Origin: Phormidesmis sp963789215
GTDB taxonomy: Bacteria > Cyanobacteriota > Cyanobacteriia > Phormidesmidales > Phormidesmidaceae
DNA length: 64,000 nt
Assembly: GCA_963789215.1 (NCBI GenBank)
Contig: CAWBJY010000011.1
Span: forward strand, 310,001 to 374,000
Direction of reading: 5' to 3'
Shown here: positions 9,246 through 18,357 of the stretch, in pieces
Layout of the letters: each line of letters begins with the position of its first letter
Position numbering within the stretch: the stretch's first letter is position 1
Notes under the pieces: model-generated
The model's input: the letters and a program-made list of their open reading frames with translations, nothing else
Database searches by the model: none
What the model was told of the DNA's origin: nothing
Made by a program: the position numbers and the translations under genes

Positions 9246-9536
9246 CTAGCGCCAAGTGCGCTCTCCGTCCTCGTTGACTCTCGCTTCGCGAATGACATCA
9301 GAGATTTTCTCTGCATCCTTTACGTGGTGCAGCGCCTCTTTTTCTCCATCTTCGCCTTCTGCAACAAAGTAGGTAGGGACTTCTACATCGTTGCCCAGCG
9401 CATCTTGATACTCAACGGCAACCTTTTCCCCTTTCTCTTCAGCTGAGGTTCCAGGAGGTGCCTCTTTATCACCGGGGTTAATGTGAGACTCGCCTTCAGG
9501 CTGTTCGTTTTGTTGTTTGAGTTCTTCTTCATTCAT
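9246..9536 (-). CDS. Small acidic hypothetical protein
   Basis: I do not recognise this 96-residue protein. It is hydrophilic and very acidic. The first 40 residues are Glu/Gly/Pro-rich and probably disordered. A possible folded end contains VEYQDALGNDVEVPTYFVAE and DAEKISDVIREARV. It has no signal peptide or membrane segment. It starts six bases after the stop of the DUF2267 gene on the same strand, so the two are almost certainly cotranscribed. Confidence 0.7.
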   Translation of the reverse strand: MNEEELKQQNEQPEGESHINPGDKEAPPGTSAEEKGEKVAVEYQDALGNDVEVPTYFVAEGEDGEKEALHHVKDAEKISDVIREARVNEDGERTWR

Positions 9537-9542
9537 AATGAA

Positions 9543-9956
9543 TTATGCTTCCTCCCATAATGTACGGACTTTACCGGGCAAGAAACCGGCTACTTCTGCT
9601 ACGCGCTCTGCCGAAAGCTCCTCTTTAGTAGCGCTAAAGACAGCCTTAACGACGGTGCTAGGGCCAGTCGTTTTAGGCAAACCAGCTTCCTTCTCGATTC
9701 TAAAAAGAAAGGTGTCGTCGCTAAACTTAAGCGGCGGACGGATCTTGCTTAAGAAGCGGACAAGCGGGTTTGAATCTTGCCACAGATCTGAGACTTCGCC
9801 AGAAAGAGCCTTCTTGTCTGTTTCGAGGGTGGTGGTATGAAGATCGCTAGCAACATCCTCCTGCGCTTCGGTCGTCATCAAGTCGCGCATGGTGCGAAAG
9901 ACAATTTCTGTGATGTCTCTAGCATCGTAGATGTCCTCGATATTGCCTTTGAGCAT
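9543..9956 (-). CDS. DUF2267 domain protein
   Basis: A 137-residue protein that fits the DUF2267 pattern: a helical domain with an ARDITEIVFRTMRDLMT opening, a TKEELSAERVAEVAGFLPGK end and a bias to charged residues. In this family two helical halves normally repeat; here the second half is recognisable (VKAVFSATKEELSAERVAEV). Family function is unknown, although its members often occur with stress genes. It sits in the middle of a three-gene operon. Confidence 0.75.
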   Translation of the reverse strand: MLKGNIEDIYDARDITEIVFRTMRDLMTTEAQEDVASDLHTTTLETDKKALSGEVSDLWQDSNPLVRFLSKIRPPLKFSDDTFLFRIEKEAGLPKTTGPSTVVKAVFSATKEELSAERVAEVAGFLPGKVRTLWEEA

Positions 9957-9972
9957 GACCTTATTGAGAAAG

Positions 9973-10332
9973 TCAGTGTCTTTGGTAGCAATAGGCGTAC
10001 TCGGACCTGAATCCTAACGCCGCAGGCGGATTTGCCTTCATTTCTTCTAGCAGCTTCTTACCTTTCGCCGTTATTTTAGCTGTGCGCAAGCCTACGTGTT
10101 CAGGTATGGGGTTGGGGCCTTCGTCTGCGTAGGCGTCACCTTCAAACTCTGCTTCGATGTATCCTTTTTGGTTGAGATAGTCGAGGTGGGACAAAATCTC
10201 GCTCTTATCGGTGTTGCGGCCAGTGAAGTCAGTTGCCGAAAGTTTGATGGGCTTAGCCTCATCTGACATAGGGCGATCGCCCATCTTAGTCAGAAGAATG
10301 TACATCACATCTTCTTTTAACTCTATGGTCAT
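9973..10332 (-). CDS. Small winged-helix-like hypothetical protein
   Basis: This 119-residue protein has the look of a winged-helix domain: an N-terminal helix with LKEDVMYILLTKMG, a central helix DKSEILSHLDYLNQKGYIEAEFEG (recognition helix and wing), then LRTAKITAKGKKLLEEM, a typical transcription-factor or YjcQ-like ending. There is no clear DNA-contact evidence, so a regulator role is an inference. It is the first gene of the three-gene operon, 17 bases ahead of the DUF2267 gene. Confidence 0.65.
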   Translation of the reverse strand: MTIELKEDVMYILLTKMGDRPMSDEAKPIKLSATDFTGRNTDKSEILSHLDYLNQKGYIEAEFEGDAYADEGPNPIPEHVGLRTAKITAKGKKLLEEMKANPPAALGFRSEYAYCYQRH

Positions 10333-10681
10333 AAAAAAATATCTCCAATGGCTTAATTGAGCAGCTATTAGTCGTGTCTTTTATAATTCTATTCTGGAAG
10401 CGCTCTACTGATTATGCAAATTACGCAAACCGCTGGCTAACTACGCCTTGGTTTCCCGCTTAGGTGCATAGTGCTTTAAAAGCATACGAAAGCGATCGCC
10501 CCAGAGCAGTCAATCGCTAGGGAGAAAACAAGCAACACAACGCTGTCTTTCGGCATAGATCCAAACGAAGCTTCTTCTTCAAAAAGTAAGGTATTTAAGA
10601 AAAGCGAAATGTTTTAGACAGACGTTTCTATCGCTCATAACTACCTGAACTATAAAATGCCTGAACTAGGCAGACTGTAGA
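10333..10681. other. Intergenic spacer, no gene seen
   Basis: This 349-bp spacer lies upstream of the winged-helix operon and downstream of the DUF2294 gene. It has one GCGATCGC octamer near 10493 and otherwise AT-rich sequence. I see no RNA structure or coding signal. The operon promoter should be here. Confidence 0.6.
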
Positions 10682-11149
10682 TTATTTGAGCTTTCTATCT
10701 TTAGAGATGGTTTCTGGGTTCCGAACAGAAGGTGGGCAGCTCAGCACTCCAATGATGCCAGTTCTACCCGTACTTAATGTTGCGTCGCTAAGTACATCTA
10801 GGACTTCTACGCCCAGTATACTCGCTAGCAAAGCCTTGATCTGAGGCTGCATAGCGCTGTCTAGATCGGTGCGAATCCGTTGAGCGAGTTCTATCTGGGC
10901 ATCTTCGAGCAAAAGCTTGACAGGTTGACTAATAGAATCTTCTAAAATGATGGCAATTCGAGAGTCAAATAGCTGACAAGTGACGCGACCTAGCTGGTGG
11001 CCCAAGACTCTCTTGTACAGCGCCTGTATTTTCTGTGAAACTTCCCGCTCCATCTGACCTGCTGTTTGTGTGACTATCTGCTTATCTGCTGCCTCGCTTG
11101 CCACCTGTATCTCTGCTTTTAGGGATGCATCTGGTTTTTCAGTAATCAT
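10682..11149 (-). CDS. DUF2294 domain protein
   Basis: A 155-residue cytosolic protein. Residues ~32-115 match the DUF2294 layout: QMEREVSQKIQALYKRVLGHQ, then GRVTCQLFDSRIAIILEDS, then a helix and ALLASILGVEVLDVLSDA. These carry the usual motifs of a single small alpha/beta domain. The function is not established. Family members in cyanobacteria and Bacillus are linked to transport or stress contexts. The gene stands alone on the minus strand. Confidence 0.7.
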   Translation of the reverse strand: MITEKPDASLKAEIQVASEAADKQIVTQTAGQMEREVSQKIQALYKRVLGHQLGRVTCQLFDSRIAIILEDSISQPVKLLLEDAQIELAQRIRTDLDSAMQPQIKALLASILGVEVLDVLSDATLSTGRTGIIGVLSCPPSVRNPETISKDRKLK

Positions 11150-11575
11150 AGAGAAGGGTTCTCCTGTTAAAGTCGAAAGATTTTTACAAGTGCTAGCTAT
11201 ACACAGCAGTTGAAAAGAACAACGCCTTTATTATTCAGAAGGAATAGCCTTCTTTCTTGCTAATCGCTAATCGCCAGTCGCTAACAATATAGTAAGCATC
11301 GGAAAAACAAAGCTGACTTTCAAGATAGATATCTGACTGCGTGGATGTCTATCCTTATGATTATTGTGAATCTATCGTTCCTCATTTTCCAACTATCTGT
11401 CTCATTTACCTAGCGGTAGCCGACCGACTCTGAAGCGTAGCCTCGTCGCTGAGCTGAATAATTCTCCCCAAAGATATGGATCGATCTATCAGTAGATGGA
11501 TTCGCAGGGGGTCTTTCAAAAGATTGTATATGTACTGTCTAACAATATTTAGTTAACAAACTAGGGAGGCTATAC
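11150..11575. other. Intergenic regulatory spacer, no gene seen
   Basis: This 426-bp divergent spacer separates the DUF2294 gene and the first small exported protein. It is AT-rich, with GGGAGG starting about 11 bases before the GTG at 11576 (a strong ribosome binding site). I see no ORF or RNA fold that I can defend. A promoter for the 11576-12428 unit is expected here. Confidence 0.6.
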
Positions 11576-11986
11576 GTGGCCAAGTTCAACCAGTATCGTC
11601 ATCAACTGAAGCGTTTTGTGGTACAAGCTGTTTGCCTTTTAATGGTAGCGGCTACTGTTTGGGGCGGTGGTTGGGTTCCAAGCGCAAATGCAGTCGGCTC
11701 TGAAAAAGCTGCTGAGATTATGCAAGATCGAGCAGCGGCAGAGCTAGATAGAATGGGTGGCGAGAAGTCTGATGATGTTCTTAAAGAGGCCGCTCGTAGT
11801 ACGGCTAGAACTGGCGGCACCAGCACTTTTGATGCTGATTCTGATCTAGATGAAGCTGGCCAAAAGCTCAAGAGTGATGCGAAGCGAAACGTGCGTAAAG
11901 CGAAGTCTAAAGCTGCTGAGCTAGGCGATGACGTCGGAGACGCGGCCGATAACATTGTGGATTCAGTTAAAGATCTGTTTAATTAG
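11576..11986 (+). CDS. Small exported hypothetical protein
   Basis: Function unknown. A GTG start with an upstream GGGAGG is used. Residues 1-39 form a signal peptide: a basic head, the core AVCLLMVAATVWGGGW, then a likely cleavage after SANA. The mature ~97 residues are hydrophilic and helical, with Asp/Lys/Ala-rich coiled-coil-like stretches (DEAGQKLKSDAKRNVRKAKS; AADNIVDSVKDLF), reminiscent of desiccation or LEA-like and CsbD-type stress proteins. It is followed after 76 bases by a second small exported protein of similar style. Confidence 0.7.
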   Translation: MAKFNQYRHQLKRFVVQAVCLLMVAATVWGGGWVPSANAVGSEKAAEIMQDRAAAELDRMGGEKSDDVLKEAARSTARTGGTSTFDADSDLDEAGQKLKSDAKRNVRKAKSKAAELGDDVGDAADNIVDSVKDLFN

Positions 11987-12062
11987 AGCGCTCTCCTTTC
12001 ATCTTACAGATACACTTCAAACAGATACATTTCAACACTCTCTATTTGGGAAGGTTCCAATT

Positions 12063-12428
12063 ATGAAACGCGTTTACAACTCTTTCCGTATGCTTTTGGC
12101 TAAGCTACGTCCTGCTGCGATCGCCCTAGCTTGCGCACTGATGGTTTTCTCTGTGGCTGCGCCAGCTATGGCATTCGGCAACAGCTCTTCTAGTTCCTCT
12201 AAAGGTTCAGAGCAGCTAGACGGCGTTCAAGAAAAGTCGGAAGAGGCAATCACCGGCCAAATTGACAATGCTAATGATGGCGAAAGCGTTACCAAGAATT
12301 CTCAAGAAGGCCTTAACGGCGTGCAGGGTGCAGCCAATAAGGAAAATATGAAGAATCCTGAAAATTCTGGCGGTGCGGTTGCCATTGAGGAAAACATCAA
12401 AGAAGCACTCGAAGAAGTTACTCCATAG
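12063..12428 (+). CDS. Small exported protein, low-temperature-induced-like
   Basis: I place the start at the ATG at 12063 because a signal peptide begins there: a basic head, then AIALACALMVFSVAAPAMA with likely cleavage after AMA. An upstream in-frame start at 11928 would overlap the previous gene and lose the signal peptide. The mature part (about 90 residues) is polar and repeats Glu/Asn/Gly-rich helices, with a short poly-Ser stretch at its start. It resembles the small secreted cyanobacterial proteins annotated as low-temperature-induced, but that is only a style match. A strong terminator follows it. Confidence 0.65.
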   Translation: MKRVYNSFRMLLAKLRPAAIALACALMVFSVAAPAMAFGNSSSSSSKGSEQLDGVQEKSEEAITGQIDNANDGESVTKNSQEGLNGVQGAANKENMKNPENSGGAVAIEENIKEALEEVTP

Positions 12429-12497
12429 TCGCTTAACAAATTACGCGCGTTAGTTGGGTGATGGTGCAGGCTATTTCCTAAACTCCCTCAGTAACGC

Positions 12498-12538
12498 AAA
12501 AAAGGTCAGCTAAGGTACTTCCCTAGCTGACCTTTTTT
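12498..12538 (+). terminator. Rho-independent terminator
   Basis: The perfect 15-bp stem AAAAAAGGTCAGCTA (12498-12512) and its complement (12524-12538) surround an 11-base loop. It ends in six Ts, and the A run makes it usable in both directions. Confidence 0.9.
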
Positions 12539-12739
12539 ATGTCTGGGAAAACTTTTGTGCCTAAAAAATATGTCTATAGCCGAGGAAGACTAGCTTAGGA
12601 CGTTTGATAGTCAGGATTGGCCTCTGCTATATACCTTGCTATGTAACGGTTCCGGCCTGGTTAAGCTGCCGTAATCGGCTTGACAGATGCAGTAGGAAAA
12701 CCTTGGTTAACGAATTAATCCCAGCTTTTGATCGAATAA

Positions 12740-12773
12740 AAAGCCTGTCTGCTAACGCTAGCAGACAGGCTTT
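12740..12773. terminator. Perfect hairpin, probable terminator of the 1042-residue gene
   Basis: AAGCCTGTCTGCTA and its exact complement flank a four-base ACGC loop. A run of A on the plus-strand side gives a T run on the minus strand, so it best suits the minus-strand gene ending at 12835. Confidence 0.75.
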
Positions 12774-12834
12774 GATTGCACAGCTATTTGATTTTTAACA
12801 AAGGCTGTAAGGCTATCTAGTACAGCAGGCGCTC

Positions 12835-15800
12835 TTAGCCAGTTGCGATCGCACCTCCAATGGCCGCGCAAACCGCAGAAATAAGCGCCGTGCCAAAGAG
12901 CCACCAGGAAGCCGCCTCAGCCGCTTTCTTCGTATCTTCAACCTGCTTTGAGGTCTGCTCTTTAATCGCTACTAGCCGGCTCTCTATCTGTCTCTCTATG
13001 CGTTCGGCCTTGCCCAACACGTTGTCTCTAGCCGACTCTACCTTGTCGATTACTCGATTGGCGTCGCGCTCGGAGATGCTGCCCTGTGAGGTCACTAGCG
13101 AAACTAGCGTGTTGCGGTCGAACTGAGAAAGGCGATCGCGCATCGCGCCAAACCCGGCGTTTGGATCATCCATCATGAGCCGTACGTCGCGCTCAATGCC
13201 GTCGTAGTTTAGCTCGGGGCGCTCTAGCGAATCTAGGAAGCGGCGAATCCGCGCGAAGATCTGATTGAGAACAGACTCTACGTTGCGCTTAACGCTGCGA
13301 ATTTGTTCCATCGTTTGATGGCGCACATCAGCCACCTGCTGCACAACCTGTCGCGCTTCTTCTTCGCTCATGTCTGAGCGCTGGGCGAGAAGGGCAACCA
13401 TCGTAGAGTCGTCCATCTCGGAAAGGCGATCGCCTAGCTTGCTAGCGCCTAGCTTAGGGTCGCTTAGCAGCAGCTTAAGATCGCGCTTAATTCCGTCTGG
13501 ATTGAGTTCGCTTTTATCGGTGTTGCTCAAGTAGTCTTCCAAAGCGGTTTGGAAGGACAGCGCTCTAGACTGCGTTCGGCGAGCAAAGCGACGGGGCAGC
13601 TTAACAACGCTTTGAATACTAGACGTGAAACTGTCGATGGTTTGGTTGATCTCATCTTCACTCAGGTCTTCTCTAGCTGAGAGCAACTGCACTAGCGTAT
13701 CGCGGTCCATCTTAGAGAGGCGATAGCGCATGGCTCTCATCCCTGCTTTCGGATGGTTGATTAGCTTTTCGACATCGCGCTGAATGCCTTCAGGGCTAAG
13801 CTCGGGCTTACCGGTGCTGCGTAAGTACTCAGCGATCGCAGTCGTCGCTTCGTCGTACTTCGCCTGAGCGGTCGCCGTTACTTTCTGCGGCGTGCTCATG
13901 GCAGCATGCCAGTTTTTCTCAACGCTATCAACCACACCGTTCACGTCGCCTTCGCTAAACTCGGGTCGCCCCGCAAGTAGCTGCACCAACGTGTCGCGAT
14001 CAAACTTAGCCACTCGGCCACGAACTCGGCCGATTCCTTCATTAGGCTCAGACAGCAGCTTCGCCAAGTCGCGCTTGATGCCGTCGGGATTCAGTTCTTC
14101 TTTGCCCGTATTGCGCAGATACTCTTCTACCGATTTGGCCTGCTGCTGCACGCGAACCTTAGCCGCTTCTTGTACGCCTTCTGCATCGGCAATTACCTTT
14201 TCTAACTGCTGATGGTATCGCTCAGCTAGCTCGCCTGCTTCATTCGGATCGATATCTTCGCGCCCGGTCATGGCCTGACGGAAAACATCGGCGCGAATTT
14301 CACCAATGCGGGTTCTCAGGTACTCCGCATCTAGGTTTTCTTCTTCAATTAGCGCTCGAAAGGCGCGGCTTCCCATCTCGCTGCGCAATTCGCTGACGGG
14401 CGTATAGCGGAAGAAGGTCTCTAGCTGCTGCTGCACACGGGCTTCAGCGGCGACGGCTTCAGCAGAAATAACGTCTTTCAACGTTTGCTGTCGCACAATT
14501 TCCATGCGGGTCGAGATGTCTTTAATCTCGCTTTGCGTTAGTAATCCTCTTGCGGCTAGAGCCTCTTGAAAGACCTTGCGATCAATGGAAGAGAGCTGCT
14601 GTTTTAGCTCAGTAGTATTGGCCGCATCGTCGTAGAGCACGTTGCGGAAGACCTCTTCCATCTGCGGCGACTTCAGCTCGCCTATGTAGGCGTGGTGAAT
14701 GTAGTACTCTACGTCGGTTTCGATGATGTTTTCGTCAGCGGACAGCGCGTCTCCTAGACGAGGGGAAATGCCTTCAGCTTGACCCGAAATTTCTTTTTGA
14801 GCTGCCTTGATTTGGCCAATAATCTTATTCGTATCTAGATCGGACAGACCGGCTTTGGCCGTTACCATGCCAATAACAGAGCTGATGCCTTGCGACATCG
14901 CTTGGGCAAGCGGGCCATCATTGCTCTTGTCCTGCGAACCGTCGCTGTCGGTTGTGCGATCGCCGCCGTCCTTTAGACCTTGAACTTCTCTTACGAGCTT
15001 ATCCAACCGGCCGCCTAGCCCTTCGGAGGCAATTTGACCGGCACTTGCAGACGCGACAAAGCTTAGCAAGTCGCTCATGCCGCCGCTTTGCTTACTGCCA
15101 GTGTTACGCTGCCAGGACTTGTACAAGCGGTCGGCCACGTCATTAACTTCGCGCTCGGAAAGGTTGGTGCGATCGCTCAGCATCTCTACAAACAGATCTC
15201 GAGTGATCTCAGGCATATCGCCTTTAGCCACATCCCCAAAGTCCGCACTTTTAATGAGTTTTTCAAACTCCTGCTCGATAGACTCAACGTCTACGCTGCT
15301 AGGCACTAGCTTAGAAAAGTAGCTCTGCAAATTATTTTGCAAACCGTCTATATCTAGCCCGTCTGTAAATTCACGACGCACCGCAGCCGCCGTCTCTTCC
15401 GCCGTTCTGACAACCTGGCTGCTGGCAGCTTTTGCGCCTATTGCCGCTGTGGCCGTACCAAACAGCGTCTGAAAGCCGTCGGTTGCCGACTTAATCACAG
15501 AACCAATCAAAGACCCTACCGTCGTAGAGCTAATCCAGGTAAGCAGGCTGAAATAGGTAGCCCAAATAACCAGAGCAATCGTAATGCCCAACAAAGGCTC
15601 CTCGTACTCACCTAGCGAAACCGCAAGCCAGCAGGCAAAAAACAATGCCAAGCTGACCGTAACTAGCGTCCAGGCACCAAAAGCTAAGCCAATGGTTTTC
15701 ACTAAACTGCCGCTGCTGTCGCTATCGCTGTCGCTGCTGTTGCTAGAATGCGCCAAATAAGAGACGCCTGTTGCTACCGAGAGGTTGGTAAGCAGTAGCT

Positions 15801-15963
15801 GAAAGCCAAAAGCCAAAATGACTCCAGAGAGCAGAGCCGCAAAGAACTGCCCGCCATTGAAGCTCCTATACTCTTCGTTAACAATGACCTGAGCTAGCAA
15901 GGAGGCTAGTTCTCCTGGATCGTAAAGAGAGGTGGCCCACTTCAGGCCGTTAACAAATTCCAT
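12835..15963 (-). CDS. Large membrane-anchored protein with ~95-residue tandem repeats
   Basis: I do not recognise a characterised family. Three hydrophobic segments lie near the N-terminus (about residues 21-48, 88-115 and 122-150). One lies at the very C-terminus (WWLFGTALISAVCAAIGGAI). Between them are about six to seven degenerate units of ~85-100 residues. The clearest are the last four, each with a YLRNTGKEELNPDGIKRD-like start, then LL-DP--G----R-RLS--DR-TLV-LL and R-DLSE-E-N--VD. Linkers are helical and charged. The protein is probably an inner-membrane or thylakoid scaffold. The unit looks helix-rich, like a SAP- or LEM-type fold, but I cannot confirm that. Confidence 0.8.
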   Translation of the reverse strand: MEFVNGLKWATSLYDPGELASLLAQVIVNEEYRSFNGGQFFAALLSGVILAFGFQLLLTNLSVATGVSYLAHSSNSSDSDSDSSGSLVKTIGLAFGAWTLVTVSLALFFACWLAVSLGEYEEPLLGITIALVIWATYFSLLTWISSTTVGSLIGSVIKSATDGFQTLFGTATAAIGAKAASSQVVRTAEETAAAVRREFTDGLDIDGLQNNLQSYFSKLVPSSVDVESIEQEFEKLIKSADFGDVAKGDMPEITRDLFVEMLSDRTNLSEREVNDVADRLYKSWQRNTGSKQSGGMSDLLSFVASASAGQIASEGLGGRLDKLVREVQGLKDGGDRTTDSDGSQDKSNDGPLAQAMSQGISSVIGMVTAKAGLSDLDTNKIIGQIKAAQKEISGQAEGISPRLGDALSADENIIETDVEYYIHHAYIGELKSPQMEEVFRNVLYDDAANTTELKQQLSSIDRKVFQEALAARGLLTQSEIKDISTRMEIVRQQTLKDVISAEAVAAEARVQQQLETFFRYTPVSELRSEMGSRAFRALIEEENLDAEYLRTRIGEIRADVFRQAMTGREDIDPNEAGELAERYHQQLEKVIADAEGVQEAAKVRVQQQAKSVEEYLRNTGKEELNPDGIKRDLAKLLSEPNEGIGRVRGRVAKFDRDTLVQLLAGRPEFSEGDVNGVVDSVEKNWHAAMSTPQKVTATAQAKYDEATTAIAEYLRSTGKPELSPEGIQRDVEKLINHPKAGMRAMRYRLSKMDRDTLVQLLSAREDLSEDEINQTIDSFTSSIQSVVKLPRRFARRTQSRALSFQTALEDYLSNTDKSELNPDGIKRDLKLLLSDPKLGASKLGDRLSEMDDSTMVALLAQRSDMSEEEARQVVQQVADVRHQTMEQIRSVKRNVESVLNQIFARIRRFLDSLERPELNYDGIERDVRLMMDDPNAGFGAMRDRLSQFDRNTLVSLVTSQGSISERDANRVIDKVESARDNVLGKAERIERQIESRLVAIKEQTSKQVEDTKKAAEAASWWLFGTALISAVCAAIGGAIATG

Positions 15964-16154
15964 AGCGCGTTCTATTGCCCAACAAAAAGATAAATAGCTC
16001 TCCCATTAAGCCGCTTTGCGAGCAAGTCTTCCTCCTCCTGAAGAATGAACCAATCGCGAGAACACAACCTTGTAGCGCAAAGTGCCTCTGTCTCTAGGGG
16101 GTTATCTATCTTTTAACGGCCTTTTCGCTGCCTTCTAACTGTCAAAACACTGAG

Positions 16155-17129
16155 CTATTGATCTGCCGGTGGCTTAAGCGACTGCTGCTTCCTATATTCT
16201 GAGCGAGTTTGCGGTAGCTCTGTTTCACCTTTGTCTGCAGCGGTCGCATCTGATGAGTAGGTTGCGTGTTTGTCCGGGCGAATATGCGAGCCAAAGCGGT
16301 TGGCATAAACCTGAGTGAATTCAGCGCCAAATAACAATATCTGTGTGGAGTAGTAAATCCATAGCAGCAGCACTACAAAAGAGCCTGCTGCGCCGTAAGC
16401 AGAGGCGGCGCTACTGTTACCTAAGTACAGCCCAATTAGCCATTTACCAATGGTAAATAGCAACGCGGTAATAGCGGCGCCTACCCAAACGTCGCTCCAG
16501 CCAATTTTGGCATCGGGCAAAATTTTGTAGATTAGGCCAAACAACAGCGTGATAACGCCAAAAGATACAACGGCGTTGGCTATTTGCCAGAAGATGTCTA
16601 GTCCAGGTAAACCACCACTACCAACAAAGCTACTCGCCGCTGTGAGAGCCGCGCTCAGTAAGAGCGAAACCATCAGCAAGAAGCCGATGACTAAGACCAT
16701 GCCGAAAGAGAGTAGGCGATCGCGCACCAGTCGCCAAATTCCCTGGTCGGTTCTAGCCTCTACGTTCCACACCGTGTTAAGCGCATCTTGAAGCTGAATG
16801 AACAGCCCCGAAGCTCCTGCAATTAGCAACACTACGCCGACCACCGTCGCCAAAAAGCTATTGCTATCTTGAGACTGAGCGCTGATCAGCATCTCTCGCA
16901 CCATCTCGGCCCCATCGTTGCCTAATAGGCTTTGAAGCTGAGCGATAATGCGGTCTTGTACGGCGCTTTGTTCAAACAAAAAGCTGGCGATCGCAATTAC
17001 GATCACCAGCACCGGAGCCAATGCAAACGCCGTGTAGTAAGCTAACGCCGCCGCCAGTCTCGAAACCTTGTCCCGCTGCCACTCCGCGAAAGACTGCTTT
17101 AGCAAAGACCACAGTGTAGAAGGGTTCAT
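16155..17129 (-). CDS. YihY/BrkB-family membrane protein
   Basis: A 324-residue polytopic membrane protein. The family is often labelled ribonuclease BN or virulence factor BrkB, but those names are historical and the function is unsettled. The N-terminal WSLLKQSFAEWQRDKVSRLAAALAYYTAFALAPVLVI is the family signature, and QDALNTVWNVEAR is a second. About six membrane segments follow, to LLLWIYYSTQILLFGAEFTQVYA. The C-terminal 50 residues are polar and cytosolic. It follows the repeat protein by 190 bases in the same direction. Confidence 0.9.
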   Translation of the reverse strand: MNPSTLWSLLKQSFAEWQRDKVSRLAAALAYYTAFALAPVLVIVIAIASFLFEQSAVQDRIIAQLQSLLGNDGAEMVREMLISAQSQDSNSFLATVVGVVLLIAGASGLFIQLQDALNTVWNVEARTDQGIWRLVRDRLLSFGMVLVIGFLLMVSLLLSAALTAASSFVGSGGLPGLDIFWQIANAVVSFGVITLLFGLIYKILPDAKIGWSDVWVGAAITALLFTIGKWLIGLYLGNSSAASAYGAAGSFVVLLLWIYYSTQILLFGAEFTQVYANRFGSHIRPDKHATYSSDATAADKGETELPQTRSEYRKQQSLKPPADQ

Positions 17130-17183
17130 ATAGAAAGGTTCAATAGAGAAGGCTTCACAGCGAAGGCTTTATACAAAGGCGAA

Positions 17184-17891
17184 CTAGCTAATCAGGCCAG
17201 AGCGCAGTGCTCGAACCGCTGCTTGAGTGCGATCGCTCGCACCTAGCTTGTTCAAGATATTGCGCACGTGCGTTTTCACCGTTCCGACCGTCACAAACAG
17301 CTTCTCGGCAATTTGCGCGTTGCTACAGCCCGCCACAATGCATTCTAGAATCTCTAGCTCGCGCTCTGTTAGGGGGTAAGCCTCAATAATTTGCTCATAT
17401 TCTGGCTCTACGGCTCTAATTTCTACCGTGCGGCTGTTAAAAGATTCGCCTACAGCAGCAACGGGCTTTACCTGGCTCAGTACCAAGCTAGCGATAGAAG
17501 GATCAATCCAAGAATTACCCTCGCTCGTTTCTTGGATAGCCGTAATTAAATCTTTGGTATCGATTTCCTTAGTGCAATAAGAGTCGGCCCCAGCCGCAAA
17601 AGCAGCCAGCACCGCCTTCTCGCTGTCATGCATCGTCAGCATCAAGATCCGCGTTTCGCTATCAGGATTTTCCTTCTTAAATCGCTGAATCATCTCAATA
17701 CCGTCAATATCGGGCAGCCCAACATCGACTACTGCTACATCTGGGCGCATTTCTTGCAGTAATGTCAGGCCTTTCTCGCCGTTATCGGCTTCACCCAAAA
17801 ATCTCAGCCCGGCCTGCCTGAAAGCAGCTCGAAGACCCATCCGAGTTAAGTCGTGGTCTTCTATTAATGCAACGCCAATTTCCGTATCCAT
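17184..17891 (-). CDS. NarL/LuxR-type response regulator
   Basis: A two-component output regulator. The receiver domain spans residues ~5-125 with VALIEDHDLTRMGLRAAF, the phosphoacceptor Asp in VAVVDVGLPDIDG, a Thr switch in ILMLTMHDS and the lysine position in YCTKEID. The C-terminal HTH (TEREL-EILECIVAGCSNAQIAEKL, VGTVKTHVRNILNKLGASDR) is a LuxR-type DNA-binding domain. It is divergent from a histidine kinase gene at 18358 across a 466-bp spacer and may be its partner or that of another kinase in the block. Confidence 0.93.
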   Translation of the reverse strand: MDTEIGVALIEDHDLTRMGLRAAFRQAGLRFLGEADNGEKGLTLLQEMRPDVAVVDVGLPDIDGIEMIQRFKKENPDSETRILMLTMHDSEKAVLAAFAAGADSYCTKEIDTKDLITAIQETSEGNSWIDPSIASLVLSQVKPVAAVGESFNSRTVEIRAVEPEYEQIIEAYPLTERELEILECIVAGCSNAQIAEKLFVTVGTVKTHVRNILNKLGASDRTQAAVRALRSGLIS

Positions 17892-18357
17892 GTCGTAACG
17901 CCTAAAACTTTGCTAGCTGTGAGTATTTTTCTTATTGAGTTGCAGTGCTGAGAATCTTAAAGGATTTGAAGTTTTATCTTTGATCGAGATTCTGCGTTGA
18001 GAGAACAGCTTTAGGAATGGCGACAACTCGTTAAATTCCTTTTGAACTTTCTGCCTTTTTACAAGTCGCTGCGTTGCCTTCAATTCAGATAGACGCAATC
18101 TTTCTTAAATTGTAACAGTCGCAGCACGCGCTTTCTCTGAGCATCTATCCATTGAGAGACAGCCTATTCGCTTGTCTACCTCTAAAGTTAGATGAAGCCT
18201 ATCGCAGTACCCTCTCGAACTAAATATGCCGATGGAAATAGATGCGAACCTTTATCCTATGGGGTCGAAGCGCTATGTAGCATAATGTTGTTGGCTCTTC
18301 GTAAGAAGCGATTCATAGCGCTCTTATCACAGTCGCAATCTTACATATTTTTCTAAG
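17892..18357. other. Divergent spacer between response regulator and histidine kinase
   Basis: This 466-bp region is AT-rich. It should contain promoters for the minus-strand regulator and the plus-strand kinase. A 61-codon open frame on the minus strand (TTG start, no recognised homology) is present but I do not accept it as a gene. I see no other structure. Confidence 0.55.

Noticed and set aside
17913..18098. A 61-codon minus-strand frame just upstream of the response regulator
   Set aside because: TTG start, no recognised motif, no ribosome binding site, and it lies in AT-rich spacer; chance frame is more likely.
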